Source: Beverwykella pulmonaria
Lineage: Eukaryota > Ascomycota > Dothideomycetes > Pleosporales > Melanommataceae
Length of the DNA stretch: 64,000 bases
Direction of reading: 5' to 3'
Assembly (NCBI GenBank): GCA_001599595.1
Contig: BCHH01000009.1
Coordinates: forward strand, 732,099-796,098
Shown piece after piece: positions 46,479 to 60,332 of this stretch (the stretch's first letter is position 1; every line of letters starts with the position of its first letter). Below the pieces are notes generated by a model that worked only from the letters and a program-made list of their open reading frames with translations, had not been told where the DNA came from and searched no databases. The position numbers and the translations under genes are program-made.

Positions 46479-48395
46479 AAGAGGATGAAGAAGGATGCTA
46501 GCGGGGAGAAGGAAGAAGAGAGACGGCAAACTAGGAGTTGTCTAAGAGAGCAGCGTGGGTATTCTTCCTACAATCCTCTATCTATATCCTATAAAAATAA
46601 ATAATTTCTGTCTCTCTACCTCTTCTCTATCCTATGATTTGTTCTTTTCTTAGGTATTCCCTCTCTCCTCTGTCGCGCGCTCTCACAATTTCGAGCTTCA
46701 CAACAACCAACTAAGCTCTCCCGAATCATGCTGCTGAAAATAATAACAAAAAGAAACGCCTTAGGGCCCAGTCTAACCATCTCACTGGTTTTCTATTGTT
46801 GATATTCAGAGCCTCATCATCTTTTATATTTTTATAGGAATTTATTGGAAACTTCCTGCAAGCAGACTCGAACCTTACAATCTAAGACAGACTGGTCTGA
46901 AGATCTATGTACTGGGTGATAGCAGTCCAGCAGACGTCTCGACTATCGTATTCAGGTTATTCTTCTCACTCTGTGTTAGATTATTGGGGCAGTCGCTGGA
47001 TATTGGGACTATACAGGCGCGTGTGTGTGTGGAAAAGTGGAGCCGGGCACACGGCGGGGTTATCACGGAATGAAGGGGTTCAGCAGGAAGAGTGTAGAAA
47101 TACGGTGAAACAAGTCACCTAAAGTATGAAGCCCGGGTTTTTCCAAACTATGGTGGTCTATCAACAGAAGATACAGCACGCAACGCAGCAAAGCTTTCAC
47201 GTCCTCTACTCCTTTTTCACACAACACCCAAGCTACCTACCTATCCAGGAACTTGAGTTTGCACACACCCTCGATTACCAATTAAAGACCCGCACGTACA
47301 CACAACTCGACGATCACGCGCCCGTACGTCTCTATCTGTAACGACGGCAAAAAGTCACAGGATCGCCCTCCACTGACCTTGCACATATTGCGGCCTATAC
47401 CGGCTACCGCAACGGCGGAAACATCAAAAGCACTTAGAAAGTTACGAGCAGCGGAACTTGGGCTGTGAGTGGGAGATGAGAGAACTGGGGCATGCTGTCT
47501 GCACGCACTGGGTGTTACAAATCTGGAACAGTGGTAGCCAAAGAGGCGGGAAACGCTGGTAATAGGGTCGTGAATTACAATAGTAGGGCTGTGGGTACCT
47601 TATGGGTTGTGTAGGCTACTTCTTAGGCACTCAATATATGTACTGAATGGAAAGATGCTGAAGATGGATGCAAGGCTCTGATTCAACAACCCGTCTCCAG
47701 GATGAACCAACGCAAAATATTTTACATTTCAATCACTACAAATTGTCCCGCATATTAGCCTTGTTAATATTCATTTCTCCAGGTATCACCATGTCTCCGC
47801 TACTCCATAAATGCACTGGCAGCTCTCTGAAAACTAGCGAAGACCCACCCCCTGTTTTCGGCGCATACAGACTATATGAAATACAAAAACACTCTCCCAG
47901 TATTTAAAAGAGAACAGGAAAGACCTGCAATATTAACTTTTCTAAGAAATTTACTCCCTACAGGCTAATATAAATCACTGTTGATTCTTGTTTCTTTCAG
48001 GTATCGAGTTTGAAAATCAAAAACAACAGATCTATTTAATTCCCCCCTTATCCCGAAGTAGCCAATTGAAGCACTAAACCTTACCATATCCAGTCTATAA
48101 ACTCTTTTCATCCCCATATCCGTCCGTCGCAATCCAGCGATAGAACCAAACGATTGGCTCCTAGCGCTGTCACTGACCATATACGCCAGCGACAGCTTTA
48201 GTTAAAACTTACGGCCTTATTAAACCTAACTTTTGGTGCCATGAAGCGTTGTGCGCAAGAGGCTTAGCAGCAAGAGGAATTTTCTGATTGGCCAATCCGG
48301 ACCGTGTTTTAGACATAGCCCTCTGGAAATGAAGCAGGGCCTGGCATAGATAAAAGCACGGATATAATATTTGACCCCAACCTTGAATTTCTACT
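46479..48395. other. Gene-poor stretch
   Basis: About 1.9 kb between the sugar porter and repeat copy 3. Short frames on both strands (47126-47341, 47668-47907, 48209-48619) carry no domain. Nothing else is recognised. Confidence 0.45.
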
Positions 48396-48647
48396 GTTGG
48401 TTTCACAGGGCTATTGCAATAGCAATGGGTTCTCAAAGGGGGTAGTAAATCGTTGGGTCTGTCTATCTTGAAGCGGTGCAGCAGAGGGAATACCATCCAC
48501 CTCACCGTCGCGTGCACTAGCCGAGTATGGCTAGTGCCCCACGTGTCCACACGTGATTGGTACCTCCACACGTGATCCATACATCCCACGTGATCTACAC
48601 GTGATCTACACATCAACACGTGATTCCCACATTCTATATACTCCCGA
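48396..48647 (+). repeat. Promoter-like dispersed repeat, copy 3
   Basis: This copy is in the opposite orientation to copies 1 and 2. It starts GTTGGTTTCACAGGGC, has the same perfect palindrome GCTATTGCAATAGC (48410-48423) and TTCTCAAAGGGGGTA shared with copy 1, then a variable middle, then six CACGTG sites within 100 bases (about 48540-48625) and ends in TTCTATATACTCCCGAC. It is the longest copy because the CACGTG cluster is expanded. Confidence 0.75.
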
Positions 48648-50758
48648 CATCTACTCTTTGAGATACAGCAGAAGGCGTTTGGTTGTTTGGAATAGACGGG
48701 CTCGGGCTGCTGAATTCCATTCCAATAACGACGGTCCTCCGGTTTTTGCGAATCCAGATCCGCTAACTCCGTCAGACCAAAAGAGTAATCTCATTCATAT
48801 ATCCTTCTTTGTCCTAAGTGTATGGCTTCGAGGTCTCTTCCCATCCGAATATGTGGGTTTTCAGCAGTCTTTTGAACTTCTTGATACTTAGGATAAGTCA
48901 AAACTCCAAGGCTAGACACGCGTAAAAAAATGGCGACGGGCATTCCGAAACTAATAAATAAAATGTCGCAGCATTTGGTGGTTTCACACTGGGCATCAAG
49001 CTCAATAACGTTAGTGAGAGTTTCTAGGTTGGATCTTGGGAGTTAGCTCAGGGAGATCGTATGTTCGATGATTTGCTGGATGTCGTCGCAATCATGTCCA
49101 TCATCGGATTCACATCAATAAATGATGTGAATGTTTATCTTATTGCTCCCCTGATTGAGATGCACTGTAGCAATAATGAACTCTGTGATTCCAATGCGCA
49201 AATCTTCCATTGAAAAACTCTCATCCAGATAACATTCGACAAGCAAGTGAAGTTGTTGTAAACCGCAACTTCCCTTCTTCACTCAGAAAGGGCGAAACAA
49301 GTTGAACATTTGTACTGAGCCAGCGATTTAAGACTTCGGATGCGGAGAAAATTTTGTATGAGGACATAAGTATCATTCACATAGTGACCAAGTTGTTCGC
49401 CCAGAAATTTCCCTACCATTTTTCTTCATGATATAGATAAGCCTTTCAGAAGAGGTGTCAACTTAATGATAGAATTATGTTCTGCCTTGGCGTCGAAGCC
49501 CTTCGTATCCCATGATTCCATCCAATGGCAGCCAAAAGGATACAGAGCGTCTAGGTCAATCGTATCTTTCTGAAAATGGCGGCATGTGTCCTAGCTAGTT
49601 CAGCCAATATACTACTACCATATAACTTCAGTCGTGATCAACTTTTTGATGGTTTCTGCTCCAGCTCTCTGCGTCGCAACATGGAAGTTCTCTAATCTAG
49701 AAAATATCGTTTGAATAGAACGAGGATACTGCTTCGTGAAGTATTTTCTGACATGTGCGAAACAGACTCAACCTACGCTGGGAGACTGGAAGAATCTCTT
49801 ATGGCTCGGATCTTCCATTTGAACCACTGGCGTCTGACATGGAAGCTGTGCCATTATCGACTTCGCATTCGTAAATTTCATGACCGTGATCTCCGTCGCT
49901 TTTCTCATTATCGTTACTTGATTCAATGGAGTTTTCATCGCTACACAACGCATCACCTGCGCCATCTTCACCTCCCAGATTTCAGGAGGCTCCAAGATCA
50001 TGCAGCACTGGACTAACTTGGATCACTTAGGTGCCAATTGTGGTATTCTTCATACCGATATCGTGGCATCTTTTTTAATAGTCTATTTCTGGGTTCATGA
50101 AATATCGCATATTACTCAGGAAGAACCGCTAGCCTATAATAAGTAACGGATTAGAATACTCAAAAAAGAAACTATATGCATTTTCTAAGTCCGGGAGAGA
50201 AGTTAAGGAAGGAGACTGTCAGGCCAGCAGGCCGAGACATTCCTCTCGGAATTGCTGCCTGCTTTATAGCGAGAGCAAACCGGCAGATATACGTCGAGTA
50301 GTGTTGGAGTAGCCTTAGAGTTAGAATTGAGATGGATTCCAACGATTCGTGGTGTACGAAGCTGGAGTTTAACCTTGAAGTGGAGATGAGCAACGACCTT
50401 ACCTGCCGTACAGTAACGTGCCTGCTAAAACCTCATGTCTCTTACTTTAGCAAAAATAATGAAACAATGCCAGTGCCAATGTGGAAACGATGAATTAAAT
50501 ATAATAACGGACAATGAAACTATGAACAATGAACCACAAAGCTCCGGTATGCAAATGAGTGAGTACGAGCGCACAAATATGCGTCTATCAAATCCACACC
50601 AACTCCAATCCTATGTCTTTTTTAGATACGCAAAGCTTAATGCAACGCAACTTAATAACATGTGTAATGCAGCAGAGTCACAGACCAAATGAAAATTCAA
50701 CATCTCGTCATCATCCCTCAGCACCACTAATCCAAATCAATCTCGTCGTTTCCTTGTG
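48648..50758. other. Gene-poor stretch, possible gene relics
   Basis: About 2.1 kb. Minus-strand pieces have some coding character: an acidic frame at about 49977-49776 (DENSIESSNDNEKSDGD) and one near 49340-49210 (LNRWLSTNVQLVSPFLSEEG). They are short, in different phases and not assigned to a family. They may be remains of one decayed gene. Confidence 0.35.
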
Positions 50759-53700
50759 TCACAACCTTCCATCCACCACACCTCCATACTCCGCGACCTG
50801 CACTTCATTTAGATGGCTCCTCGGTCTAATGCTACTCCTCATACTATCTGGTCTTACCGCTTGTCGAACGAGCACACTTCTCCTTCCCACACCACTCACA
50901 ACCACGGGATCTGGTCTCTGCATGGGAGCCGGATGCGATGTTGGATGCGATATGGGCATTGGCACATGTTTCCAACCTCCAGCATGGCCGTAGCCATAGT
51001 TGTACTGGACGGGCGTCTTGCCCTTTCTCGGAGCATCGGCAGGCACGGGATTCACAAACATAGAGCCTGAATTCTGGGTCCTGGAATGTGATCTCTGCGG
51101 GCGTGGAATCGGGATCTCAGCCGAACCAGAGGTTGACGCCGTAGACGATGCAGTCGGTGCAAAGTATCTCCAGTCCTCCATGTGAATATCGTCATATGCG
51201 AATGCATCCTCCTTTGGGTAAATGAGTGATGAATCCGGGGTCGCAGGACCCCAGTCATCCTCATACCCATAGATATGTTCCGATGGGTCCCCACTTTGGG
51301 GCAGATCATCCATATAAACAGACGAGAACGACGTGTTAGTGGACAGCATATGTGAAGGTCGCTGTGGCCGTCTTGGGTGTTGCATCTTCTCAAGTTGCGG
51401 ATCGATAATATTGCTCGACGCGGTATCCGCGCGAAGCGTCTGTCTGCGTTGGCGCAGTGAGAGCATGCGTCCGGGGTGTTTGGGCGGCGGAGCGATGCGC
51501 TCGAAACCAAGCATCTCGTAGCAAGCTTTCCCGATCCAGAGCATCTGTTCGTGCTCGCGAAGGTAGCGTTCGCCGCCAAAAGATTTCTGCACAATGCTGC
51601 GAGCCATCATGCCTAGTTTACGGCGTTGGGGGCTCTTTTCATACATGCGGCGTGTTATTATCTCCACGTCAGCGGCGGTGGGCTTGGGTGGGAGGACGGG
51701 AGCCGAGCTCCCTGGCTCGTCGTCTGCATATTGTGCCCATTCGTCAAGCATGGCGAGAAGATTGATTTGTGCGCGTGCGAGACCATACGCGTCGTTCGGT
51801 GCGACAACTTCACTGTAGCGTTTTCCATCGTCAGGGTCAGTGAGCACACGAAGAGAAGCGCCGACGTCAGTACAGACGACGGGTGCACCAGTTAGTGCAG
51901 CTTCTCCAAGTGCAAGTGGGAGGCCTTCCGAGACGGAGGAGTTGAGGAAGAGCCAGCTGTCTGCAAGGACCATGGCAGGGTCCGCAGTACCTTTGAGGGC
52001 AACGCTTTGACCAAGACCTTTGCAGGCAAGGATCTCTTGACATTCAGAAGAGTAAACTGGGGCTTTGTTCAAAGCACCATAAATGTCAAGCTTATAATCT
52101 TTGAAGCCCCATTCGTTAGATATGATGTCCGCAGCAAGAAGCGCAGTCTTGATGTCTTTCGCAAACCAGACGTGAGATAGCATAGTAACTGTAGGAGTCT
52201 TGGACTTGATTTCGGATACCGGAGAGAATTTCTGCATGTCGGTGATGCCGTTGACGATGGGGTCTACCTTGCGGCGAAAGATGTTACGATGCGTAAGTTG
52301 CCCCTTGGAGCTGCCGATCTCGACCTCCCATCCAGGATTGAAGAAGTCTGCGCAGGGAAGGATCTGATCGGCGTGGTGTAGAATGAGACACGAAGTCATC
52401 TTCATCAAACCGAGGAGCGCGTTTCGAATGAACGGTGGAAGCGTGCACATAGCTGAAGACAGATAAAGGTTTGTCTCACGCCAAGAGATAGCATGATCCC
52501 AAATCTGGAGCGTACAGTTGCGCTTCAGCTTGCAGACAATACCGTAAGAGGCTGACACACTGTGATGAGAAGCCTGGAACACATGCGGGATCTTCTCAGG
52601 GATTGGAATGGAGAAGATGAAAAGGTCTGCGAGAGTCAGTATACACCTATTTTGAGTCAAAATTGGTAGGGCACTCACATCTGAACCACAATTCCAGCGC
52701 GGTGTCGAGATGACCAAGAGTTGGTAACTCCGTGCGAAACCACTCTGAAGGCGCTTGAGCATTGGGCATATCCTCAGAAAGCCAAAGCTTTCTCCAAGTA
52801 TCTTTAACAATTTCGCTTGTCCAAACTTCCTTCCAGTGGCGAGAATCCTGGAAGTACGTATTTAGGTTGACGAGAGCTCGCGTAGCTTGTTGGACGTCAG
52901 ACTGGGTCATGTTGACGGCTCGAGCACCGCGAACTAGGGCAGTCAAGGTGGGGATGAAATTCATTTTAATGTCGTTGAGTGTAGTCTCCTTCACTAGATG
53001 ATCGACCTCACTGTCCAGTTTATTGGTAAACATTCCATGACAAGGATGCAAGAAATCTAGACCCCAGAGAGGAATAATTTTGAGCGATTCGACATTTTCT
53101 TCTGTCTGGTGTTTGGGCAGTCCAAAGTCGTTGGCGGACTCGACGACCATGTGCCATTTGATAGTACGCAGATTGTTGATCAAGTCCCGGCGACATGCTG
53201 ATACACCACCACCTTCGTTAGGCCAAGTACCGGTATCAACAGCGATGACATGCAGATTATTGTCCGTATCCCCAGCAAGGGTCTTGGTCCTCGTGAAAAT
53301 GACCGCATCGCCCCCCTGTCCGAAGCTGAAGAGATCGCTGATGCGGATGGCGAGAGGTGTCCATGCACTGATGTCACTTGTGAGGTCGGAACTTGCCATG
53401 ATTGCATCAGCGTGCAGCGCGAGATAGTCCTCAGCCTTGAGAAGACTGCCGCGATCTCTACGGCGCCAATAGGGCCGCAAGAGAGCGTTGTTGCGAATGA
53501 GCTCTTCGTCAACCCAACGAACCAACACGCCGTCGAGATCAAGGCGTTTCTTCCAGGCCTTCCAAAGTTGAGATCTAGCCCTGGATGTGGAGATCTCTTG
53601 TCGTTTAACATTTGTTCTGAAGCACCGGCTCATGAAACTCGAAGTAGCTGAGTTGAATTCCAGTAGAGGGTTCTCGTCCATGAAAGAGCATCGCGTAGGC

Positions 53701-56700
53701 TTCTTCAATACACCCAGCCAATCAAACTTGATCATATCCGGGGTATCCACAGGGTCGCCATTGAGCTTGGTGGTAATAGTGGGGTGGAATTTGTGATCGT
53801 AGAGCCATGAGCATTCATACACATCTGCGCCTGACACAAAGGTAGCTTCATGGACACGAGGAGTCGGAATCCATCGTTCCATCTTCTCTGCATGACGCAC
53901 CGGCGGTGCGCACCAGCTTACGTTAGCTGACATATGTGGAAGTACGAATTCCGCTCTCAGCAGTTCGTCATCATACTTTGCGTTCTTACGGTAGCGATAT
54001 TTGAATCGCACCAGATTGTCGTGCTGGACGTAGCTGCCAGACTCCAGATGACCCTTGTAGTTGTACTGGACCTTAGCCCCGATGTCGCTTCCTCGAATAC
54101 AGTGTCGAGACAGTGGTATCTTGGTGTTTTGGACCTTGGTGATCCTGCTCACTCGTTGTGTCCTCTTTGATGGATACTCATAGACGTATTCGTTAGTAAC
54201 TTCTCCATTCTTGTACTCCACACGTGAAACCACACGCATGTCCTTTCCATACGCAGTGATTCTGGTGTATCCCCATTTTGGCTCTTGTTTCAGAATTCCC
54301 TGATAGAAGACGAGCTTGAAGCCACCGTCATCAGTAGAGTGAACGAACGCTGTTTCAGTGTCCCCATAGCTGCGAATAATGAGCCTGTCTTTCTTCTGAG
54401 TGATCAGGCTTCCCTGCACGGTGCTTGCTAGCGCAGCAATATCCTTGCGGCCATGGTAGATGAAGAAAGGGAGGCCATAGGACATGGCAAACCGGCTGTA
54501 GATCCATAGACCAGTAAGCAGAAACGTCACGGGCTTGGCTATCAAACGAGGTGTACCGCCCAACGCACATCTCAATTCTCGCTGATACTCCGGATCTGCC
54601 ATGGTTGCAAGGACAAAGAATTTAATCCACGTTCCTGCAGCATGATATGTATAGGCAATGGGTACTCGAATGCGATTCTTCAGGGCACCCAAGATTGAAG
54701 TTGCAGAGCGATTGAGAACTGGGTGATGAGACTCTTGGATGTCGGCGGAAATTTGACGGTATTCCTTCTCGTTGATGAACTGCTCCCCGCGATTCTTGAA
54801 GTAATTGTATTTGTTGACGGTCAAATATGCTCCAAGATCGTACCGGGCAACTCGTGACAGGATGGTGCAAGCATCTTCCGCTGCTACGTTCGAGTTAATC
54901 CATGACATTTCGGTATTAGTGTAGGGTCCGCGAGCGCCAAGACATCTTCTGAGGAACAGTCGACGAACATCCAACGGGAGGTCATCCCACTGGGTATCAC
55001 AGTCGTAGCCTAAACAAAGACTACGCAATAGATCTTTCCGACACATTGTTTCAAACGCAACAGCCTGCAAATCAGACGCACCGCACGGGATCGAGCGCTT
55101 GCTGCATTCCGAAACGACGTAGGGCTCATCGCTAACAGGTCGGCAAACTAAGATCGACTCAGCCACATCGGCGTGAAGATGCGGCATGCCAAACATTGTC
55201 TCTGAGCAAGCATGCAGCAATGTCTCCGCAATAGCACGGCAGTTGCTGCTAACGTTCATTTGAGCAGACGTAGTGCCCTTCGAGTCGGAGGCAACGTAAA
55301 GGGTCAAGTGTCCATCCGAATAGTGCGAGATTGCCCGTAAGTCAGCTTTCACGTCGGAAACTGCCTGCATCGGGACGATGAAGACTTTAATCAGGCCATT
55401 TTGCCACGCCAAGACGATTCTCTGGACAAGATATGGCATCGCTGGAAAGGCTTGTAGGGCTAGTCGAGACATTGTATCATGGGTGCATGAAAGTAGAAGA
55501 GCAGTGATTTGATCTCCAGGGTGTCCAAAGGGCAATATCCTAAACCGATTTTCCTTTGGCCCAGCCCGCAGCTTTTCTGAGAAGGCTTGAAGCTCGCTCT
55601 GGCTCCATTGTTGGTCTGGACTCGTGCCGTTGTAGGAGTGAAATTTATCAATAGTTGACCAATGTATCTTATACTGGGACGGCAAGCCTCTGATGTTCAC
55701 TGCGTCTGTAAGATCGGCCGGCCGTTTGCGGCCCCTCAATCTTGCGAGTGATTTTAAGACCCACAACCGGATTTCGAAAGTCTCTGGCAAACCCAGCTTG
55801 GCCGTATGAAAAGACAGTAGTGCCGCAGTCCAGGTAGCGACGGCCAAAGAAATTACGTTATCGTACTCAAACTTTGGACGAACTCCTTTCAAAATATTCC
55901 CTACGATAAGACCGAGAATAACGGCCATCAAAAGAGGCATAAGGGCGTGAGGCCCAGAGAAGATCTTGTTGTACTGATAAAGTAGGAGACCACTGTATGC
56001 TCCTACATATGCCAGGAACATAATCAGGGCGGTTGATGAACCATTGAAAATCCATACAAGAGCAGTGCTCAAGGACAAGGCCCAAACGTGGACACCGATG
56101 AAGCGGCACAGAGTATTCCAGTATAAGTGACGCCGAAACTTCATATCGTTGGTCTTTGCTTTACGAATCTGAGGAATGGACTCAATAGAAACTGGCGATG
56201 ATTGTTCCGAGAGAGTATGCAAGTGCTGGGCTTTGTAATCGAGGAGGACCGCTCCTACCAAATAGTACGCTAATCCGAATCCTACAGAGAGTCGATATGT
56301 TTTGTTCATAGCCGGGGAGAGACCCAGTAGACTACCACCATGCAGCAAGTCAAGCCAGCGGTCCATCAAAGCAGTAAGAAAGTAAAGGATTCCGCAACCT
56401 ATCTCGTCGCCAGCGTTCCGCCAATGGATGAAAGAGTTGTGCAATCGGATGCCCTTTTGTGATTGCTGCATGCTCTCGAGGGCGACTTGAGTCTCCAGAT
56501 TCCAAGTGGAACTGTAAGGAATGGGTCGTCTAGTATCCGTAAGTCGACAGTACCAGTCGAGTAGAAATAATGTTGATTCCCAGCAACCTGCCAACTCTTT
56601 CACAAATTCGTCCTCGGTGGGCCTCTGCCAAAAATGGCGCTCTTTCTCTTCCCTGACGGCATCGTACAGCGTAGTTCGACAAAGAGCGAGGATGGCGGGC

Positions 56701-59700
56701 TCACTCAGGCCATGAAATAGGTCTGGTTCTCCAGGAGATATTTCATGTGATGAAGCAAGAGACACAGAGGCGACCACAGAGGCCCTTGCCCCTCTACTCA
56801 GTCGTTTTCCTGTCCCATGATTAACAAGCTAGCCAGATTTTGAATTTGATTCTATGTTTACCTTGTGATTGCAGAGTATTTAAAGGTATCTCACGCTTTG
56901 TGTTGACACGCACATACCAAGCCTTAACATCCGCATCGTTAAGAGTCTTGATGTTGTGGTACCAGGTTACCCATTGCGTAGAGACATGTCGTGTGCCTAG
57001 TAACAACAATGTGACGAATATGTAGAGTACTGTAGGATATATAATGGCATCGTGGCCAGGGATCCAAATCGTGATGATGGGAGAGATGATGAGGGTTGGG
57101 AGAATCGCGAGTATGACTCTCCGGCCGTTCAAAAATGATGACCCGGGAATCTGATAGGTGGAGAGAACAGCTAACACAGAGAGGTACGATGTCAGTCCAA
57201 ACAAGTAGAAGAAGAATATCGCGCCAGCTTGCACGCCACGGAGAGCAGCAATCACAATGAACCCCACCAGACTGGCAGCAAGCGTAAGGGCGAGACCTCC
57301 GATCAAGCGCGTGAGAACAAACATATTAGCAGCGGAGAATGCCATTGAGATGAGGTAGTAAGTGCCGCCGATGGAAATCCACGTGCCAATTGCCCCGGAA
57401 AGCAACAATGAGACCATCAGCGCCAGAGTCGCATACTTTTGTTCAGTGAAGGTCATAGAAGCACTAAGGTATAGTCCATGGCCAGTTGTTGACAGGAGCA
57501 TGATATCTAGAAAGTTAGAATACTCTCTACGGTCACAAGGACAAAGGCAACTTACCCACAAGCGCAGGAATAGCAAAGACACTGAGAAAAGTAAAGCGGC
57601 GGTATCCTGGTATAACCGACGCTTTCTGATCAGGGTCGATGTCGGTCTGCGCTGCTGCATATGCAGAAGCAAACGAGGGAGCATTGAAAATCCACATTGG
57701 GGGTTGATGGTCCGAGTCGTTGTAGTAATCTCGATGTTTCTTTGAAAGAAGAACTCCAATATCACTGGGCTTGATGTCGAAGTAAGCCTCACATCGAGAT
57801 CCCAGGGCAAAGAGTTCAGCAAACGCCGCACTCTGATCTGAGTATTGATTGAAGAGCGGGTTCCGATCCGACACTTCAATGTACACTTCCTCGAATCCAG
57901 CTTTCCGAGCCGCACAAAAGATGCAGAACAGAAGGAAATCCGAAACAGAGTCAATACTGTCTCTACTCGTAAGTCTTTCAATTGCAGCGGTAATGATATC
58001 GAGACTCTGATGGTCACGGGCCCACAGGAGGCTACGAAAATTGTGGTCTATATGTCGGAAGAGCGCTAGGGCTTCGGATCTTTCGAGGCATGGAAGGTGG
58101 CAAAGGCGGTACCACTTGAGCCGCGAGTTCACCAAGTGTTCGTCTGTTATCGTCCCGCTTATATAATCCATATTGCTGAGTTTCTTCAATTGTCGGTATG
58201 TCGGGACATCGATTAACAGCTCTTCGCATTGGGAGCGGAGAGATGAGAGCAACGGACAATTTTCATCCCACTCTGAAAACTGGAGATGCTGGAGATATAG
58301 AAGCAGATCTGATGAAGATAACAGGTTAAGGTCCTGCTCCATCCGTGAGGGTAGTCGATCCAGAGAACCAGACCCAGTCTCAAACTCGCATAGCCCGTAC
58401 TCAACAAGAAAACTCTGGTACCTTGAGAAATTCGACTTGCTGAGATATGTATGGAGTAGCACCGCGGGAATATTCTGAGCGGACTTGGATATGTAGATGA
58501 TGAGGGAAGAGGTTCTCGGTATTACTTCCCATATCGCCCAGAATTGCCCTCCGGTCGGGGTATGGAAACCAGAATCGAGTCCAGTGTAAACCTGGATTTG
58601 ATAGGGATCATCTGGTTCATCATTAGTTCTAGCAAGGGCATCCGCGAGACGCATAATGGCGTCTCGGGACGATGGTACAATATCCAGAGGACCACTCTCT
58701 GACGCGCAGTAGTTGCTGAGGACCGTACAAATATCATGCAGTTGCTTCGCGGGTAGCTTGCTCAATAAATTCAGTTGTCGTAATCGCTGCTGTGATCGGA
58801 GAACATGCTCAAAATCGACCTGAGACGTGCTCAAGCCAATTGGGAAGCATCCGAGTGACCCATAAAATTCACCTGAAAAGGAGCAAGATAATGGGTTTGC
58901 CGCTCGCTTGTCCATTGAAACACTCCAGTCTAGCCCAGGAGAAAGGGTGGACATTGAAACCAGGGGCAGTATAGCTCCGTTTTCGTCAATTTCTGGATAC
59001 TGGACAGTGAGTGTAGAGGTACTGAAGCTCTCATCTGCCTCAGACTCTGATTCGGAGCCGTCTAACCCAGCAATGGTACCCCGAAGGAGTGGGAAAATCT
59101 CCTGGAGAGGGAGATAATCGTCGATGATGCTGGAGAATTCGGGAGAAAGCTATGCGGAATAGTGTTAGTATCTGATTATGCGCACACCAAACCGTGTTGA
59201 AGACGTACCAATCGAGTTGTCCGAAACTTCTCGTGGATGCCCATGACTTTTCGATTTTTGAGCCACTGAAAAGCAGCAAGTGGCTCTTCACAAGAGCGGA
59301 CCTGGGTCATGTCCGTGAGGGCAGCTTGTCGCGCAATGTACGGTATTGCGCCGTGGTAACTACACCACATATGTGCTCTTCTTGTCACCGCGTGAGATAA
59401 CTCGGCATCGTCATCAATTGTATCCCAGATTAGGGTGATGAACGATCGTAAACAAGACTGAGAAACAAAAGCCTTCGTGGTGGTCTTCATCTTGTCCATG
59501 GCGAAGAAATCTCTTCGTTCTCCGTTTGAGAGTATGGTGGCATTCCTCACAACTGTGCCGGAAAACAGCTGAAAGTTGAGTTTTTGGACCTGATCCAAGT
59601 AGTCCGGGGGTCCGATCTCTAAGAACACGTCTAAGCCATGTGCCGAGCAAAGCTTCGCTATGCCATTCAAGAGCGGTATTGAGATGCGTTCTCGCCACCC

Positions 59701-60332
59701 AGCGATGAGCACACCAGTAAAGTATCTGCGCTGGTCTGGCAACCTCAAATTTTGCCGTATTGTCTTGGAGATAAGGTACACGACCCGAAACATGTCCACT
59801 TCGTTATCCATGGGCACAAACTTGAGAATTTGGAGCAGATCCAGTCTGGCGATGATGTGCGGACCGAGAGGTAGACTCTCATCGTTGAGTGCATCCAGCA
59901 CCCCTGGTTCGCCATGATCCAACACTACGGCATCCCATCGTGAGAGTATAAGTGCCTCCTCGTCCAAAACTGGTGTGTTTAATGGTCCAAGATAGACACC
60001 GAATGATAAAGGCTTCGTGGGAAGAGCTTGGTTGGGACGGATAAAGCTGGCGACCTGGGACAGAAGATAGATATGCTCCTGCACAGACCGTGGCAAGAAT
60101 GGGGTGTCTACATCTCTCTACACAAGTATACGATTAGCAATGAAGCATGAGGCGCTAGATTGGCAGGTAGCCTTACTTTGAAGAGCCTACAAATGGCACT
60201 GTACGAGCCCCAAATGAATGTAATGAGGCCGACCAGTCCACTTGCGCCGATGATGGCTACGAGCGTGTACTCCCACCACTCATTCACGGTGACTCCATTG
60301 GCAAAGGCGGTGATGCCCAGAATTTTGGCCAT
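50759..60332 (-). CDS. gtb3: Very large membrane glycosyltransferase (GT4), Gtb3 of the galactosaminogalactan cluster
   Basis: Six exons: 60177-60332, 59209-60117, 57556-59149, 56862-57506, 52679-56809 and 50759-52626. All five introns (49-59 bases) have GTRNGN-type donors and YAG acceptors, and the joined frame of 9,303 bases is uninterrupted, giving 3,100 residues. An N-terminal membrane segment (about 22-42) precedes a long soluble region of unknown fold (60-800). Exon 4 encodes a block of membrane helices (about 887-1,090), and more follow in exon 5 (about 1,270-1,400). The C-terminal GT4 domain in exon 6 has TMLSHVWFAKDIKTALLAAD and the donor-binding E-x7-E in SEGLPLALGEAALTGAPVV. A low-complexity tail ends the protein. 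In Aspergillus fumigatus, Gtb3 is thought to polymerise and export the galactose/GalNAc polymer galactosaminogalactan. The start is the MAKILGITAF methionine. Divergence from agd3 supports the call. Confidence 0.85.

Noticed and set aside
46850..46915. Possible minus-strand tRNA with GGTTCGAGTC.
   Set aside because: No T stem and no acceptor stem can be formed; the B-box-like word occurs by chance.
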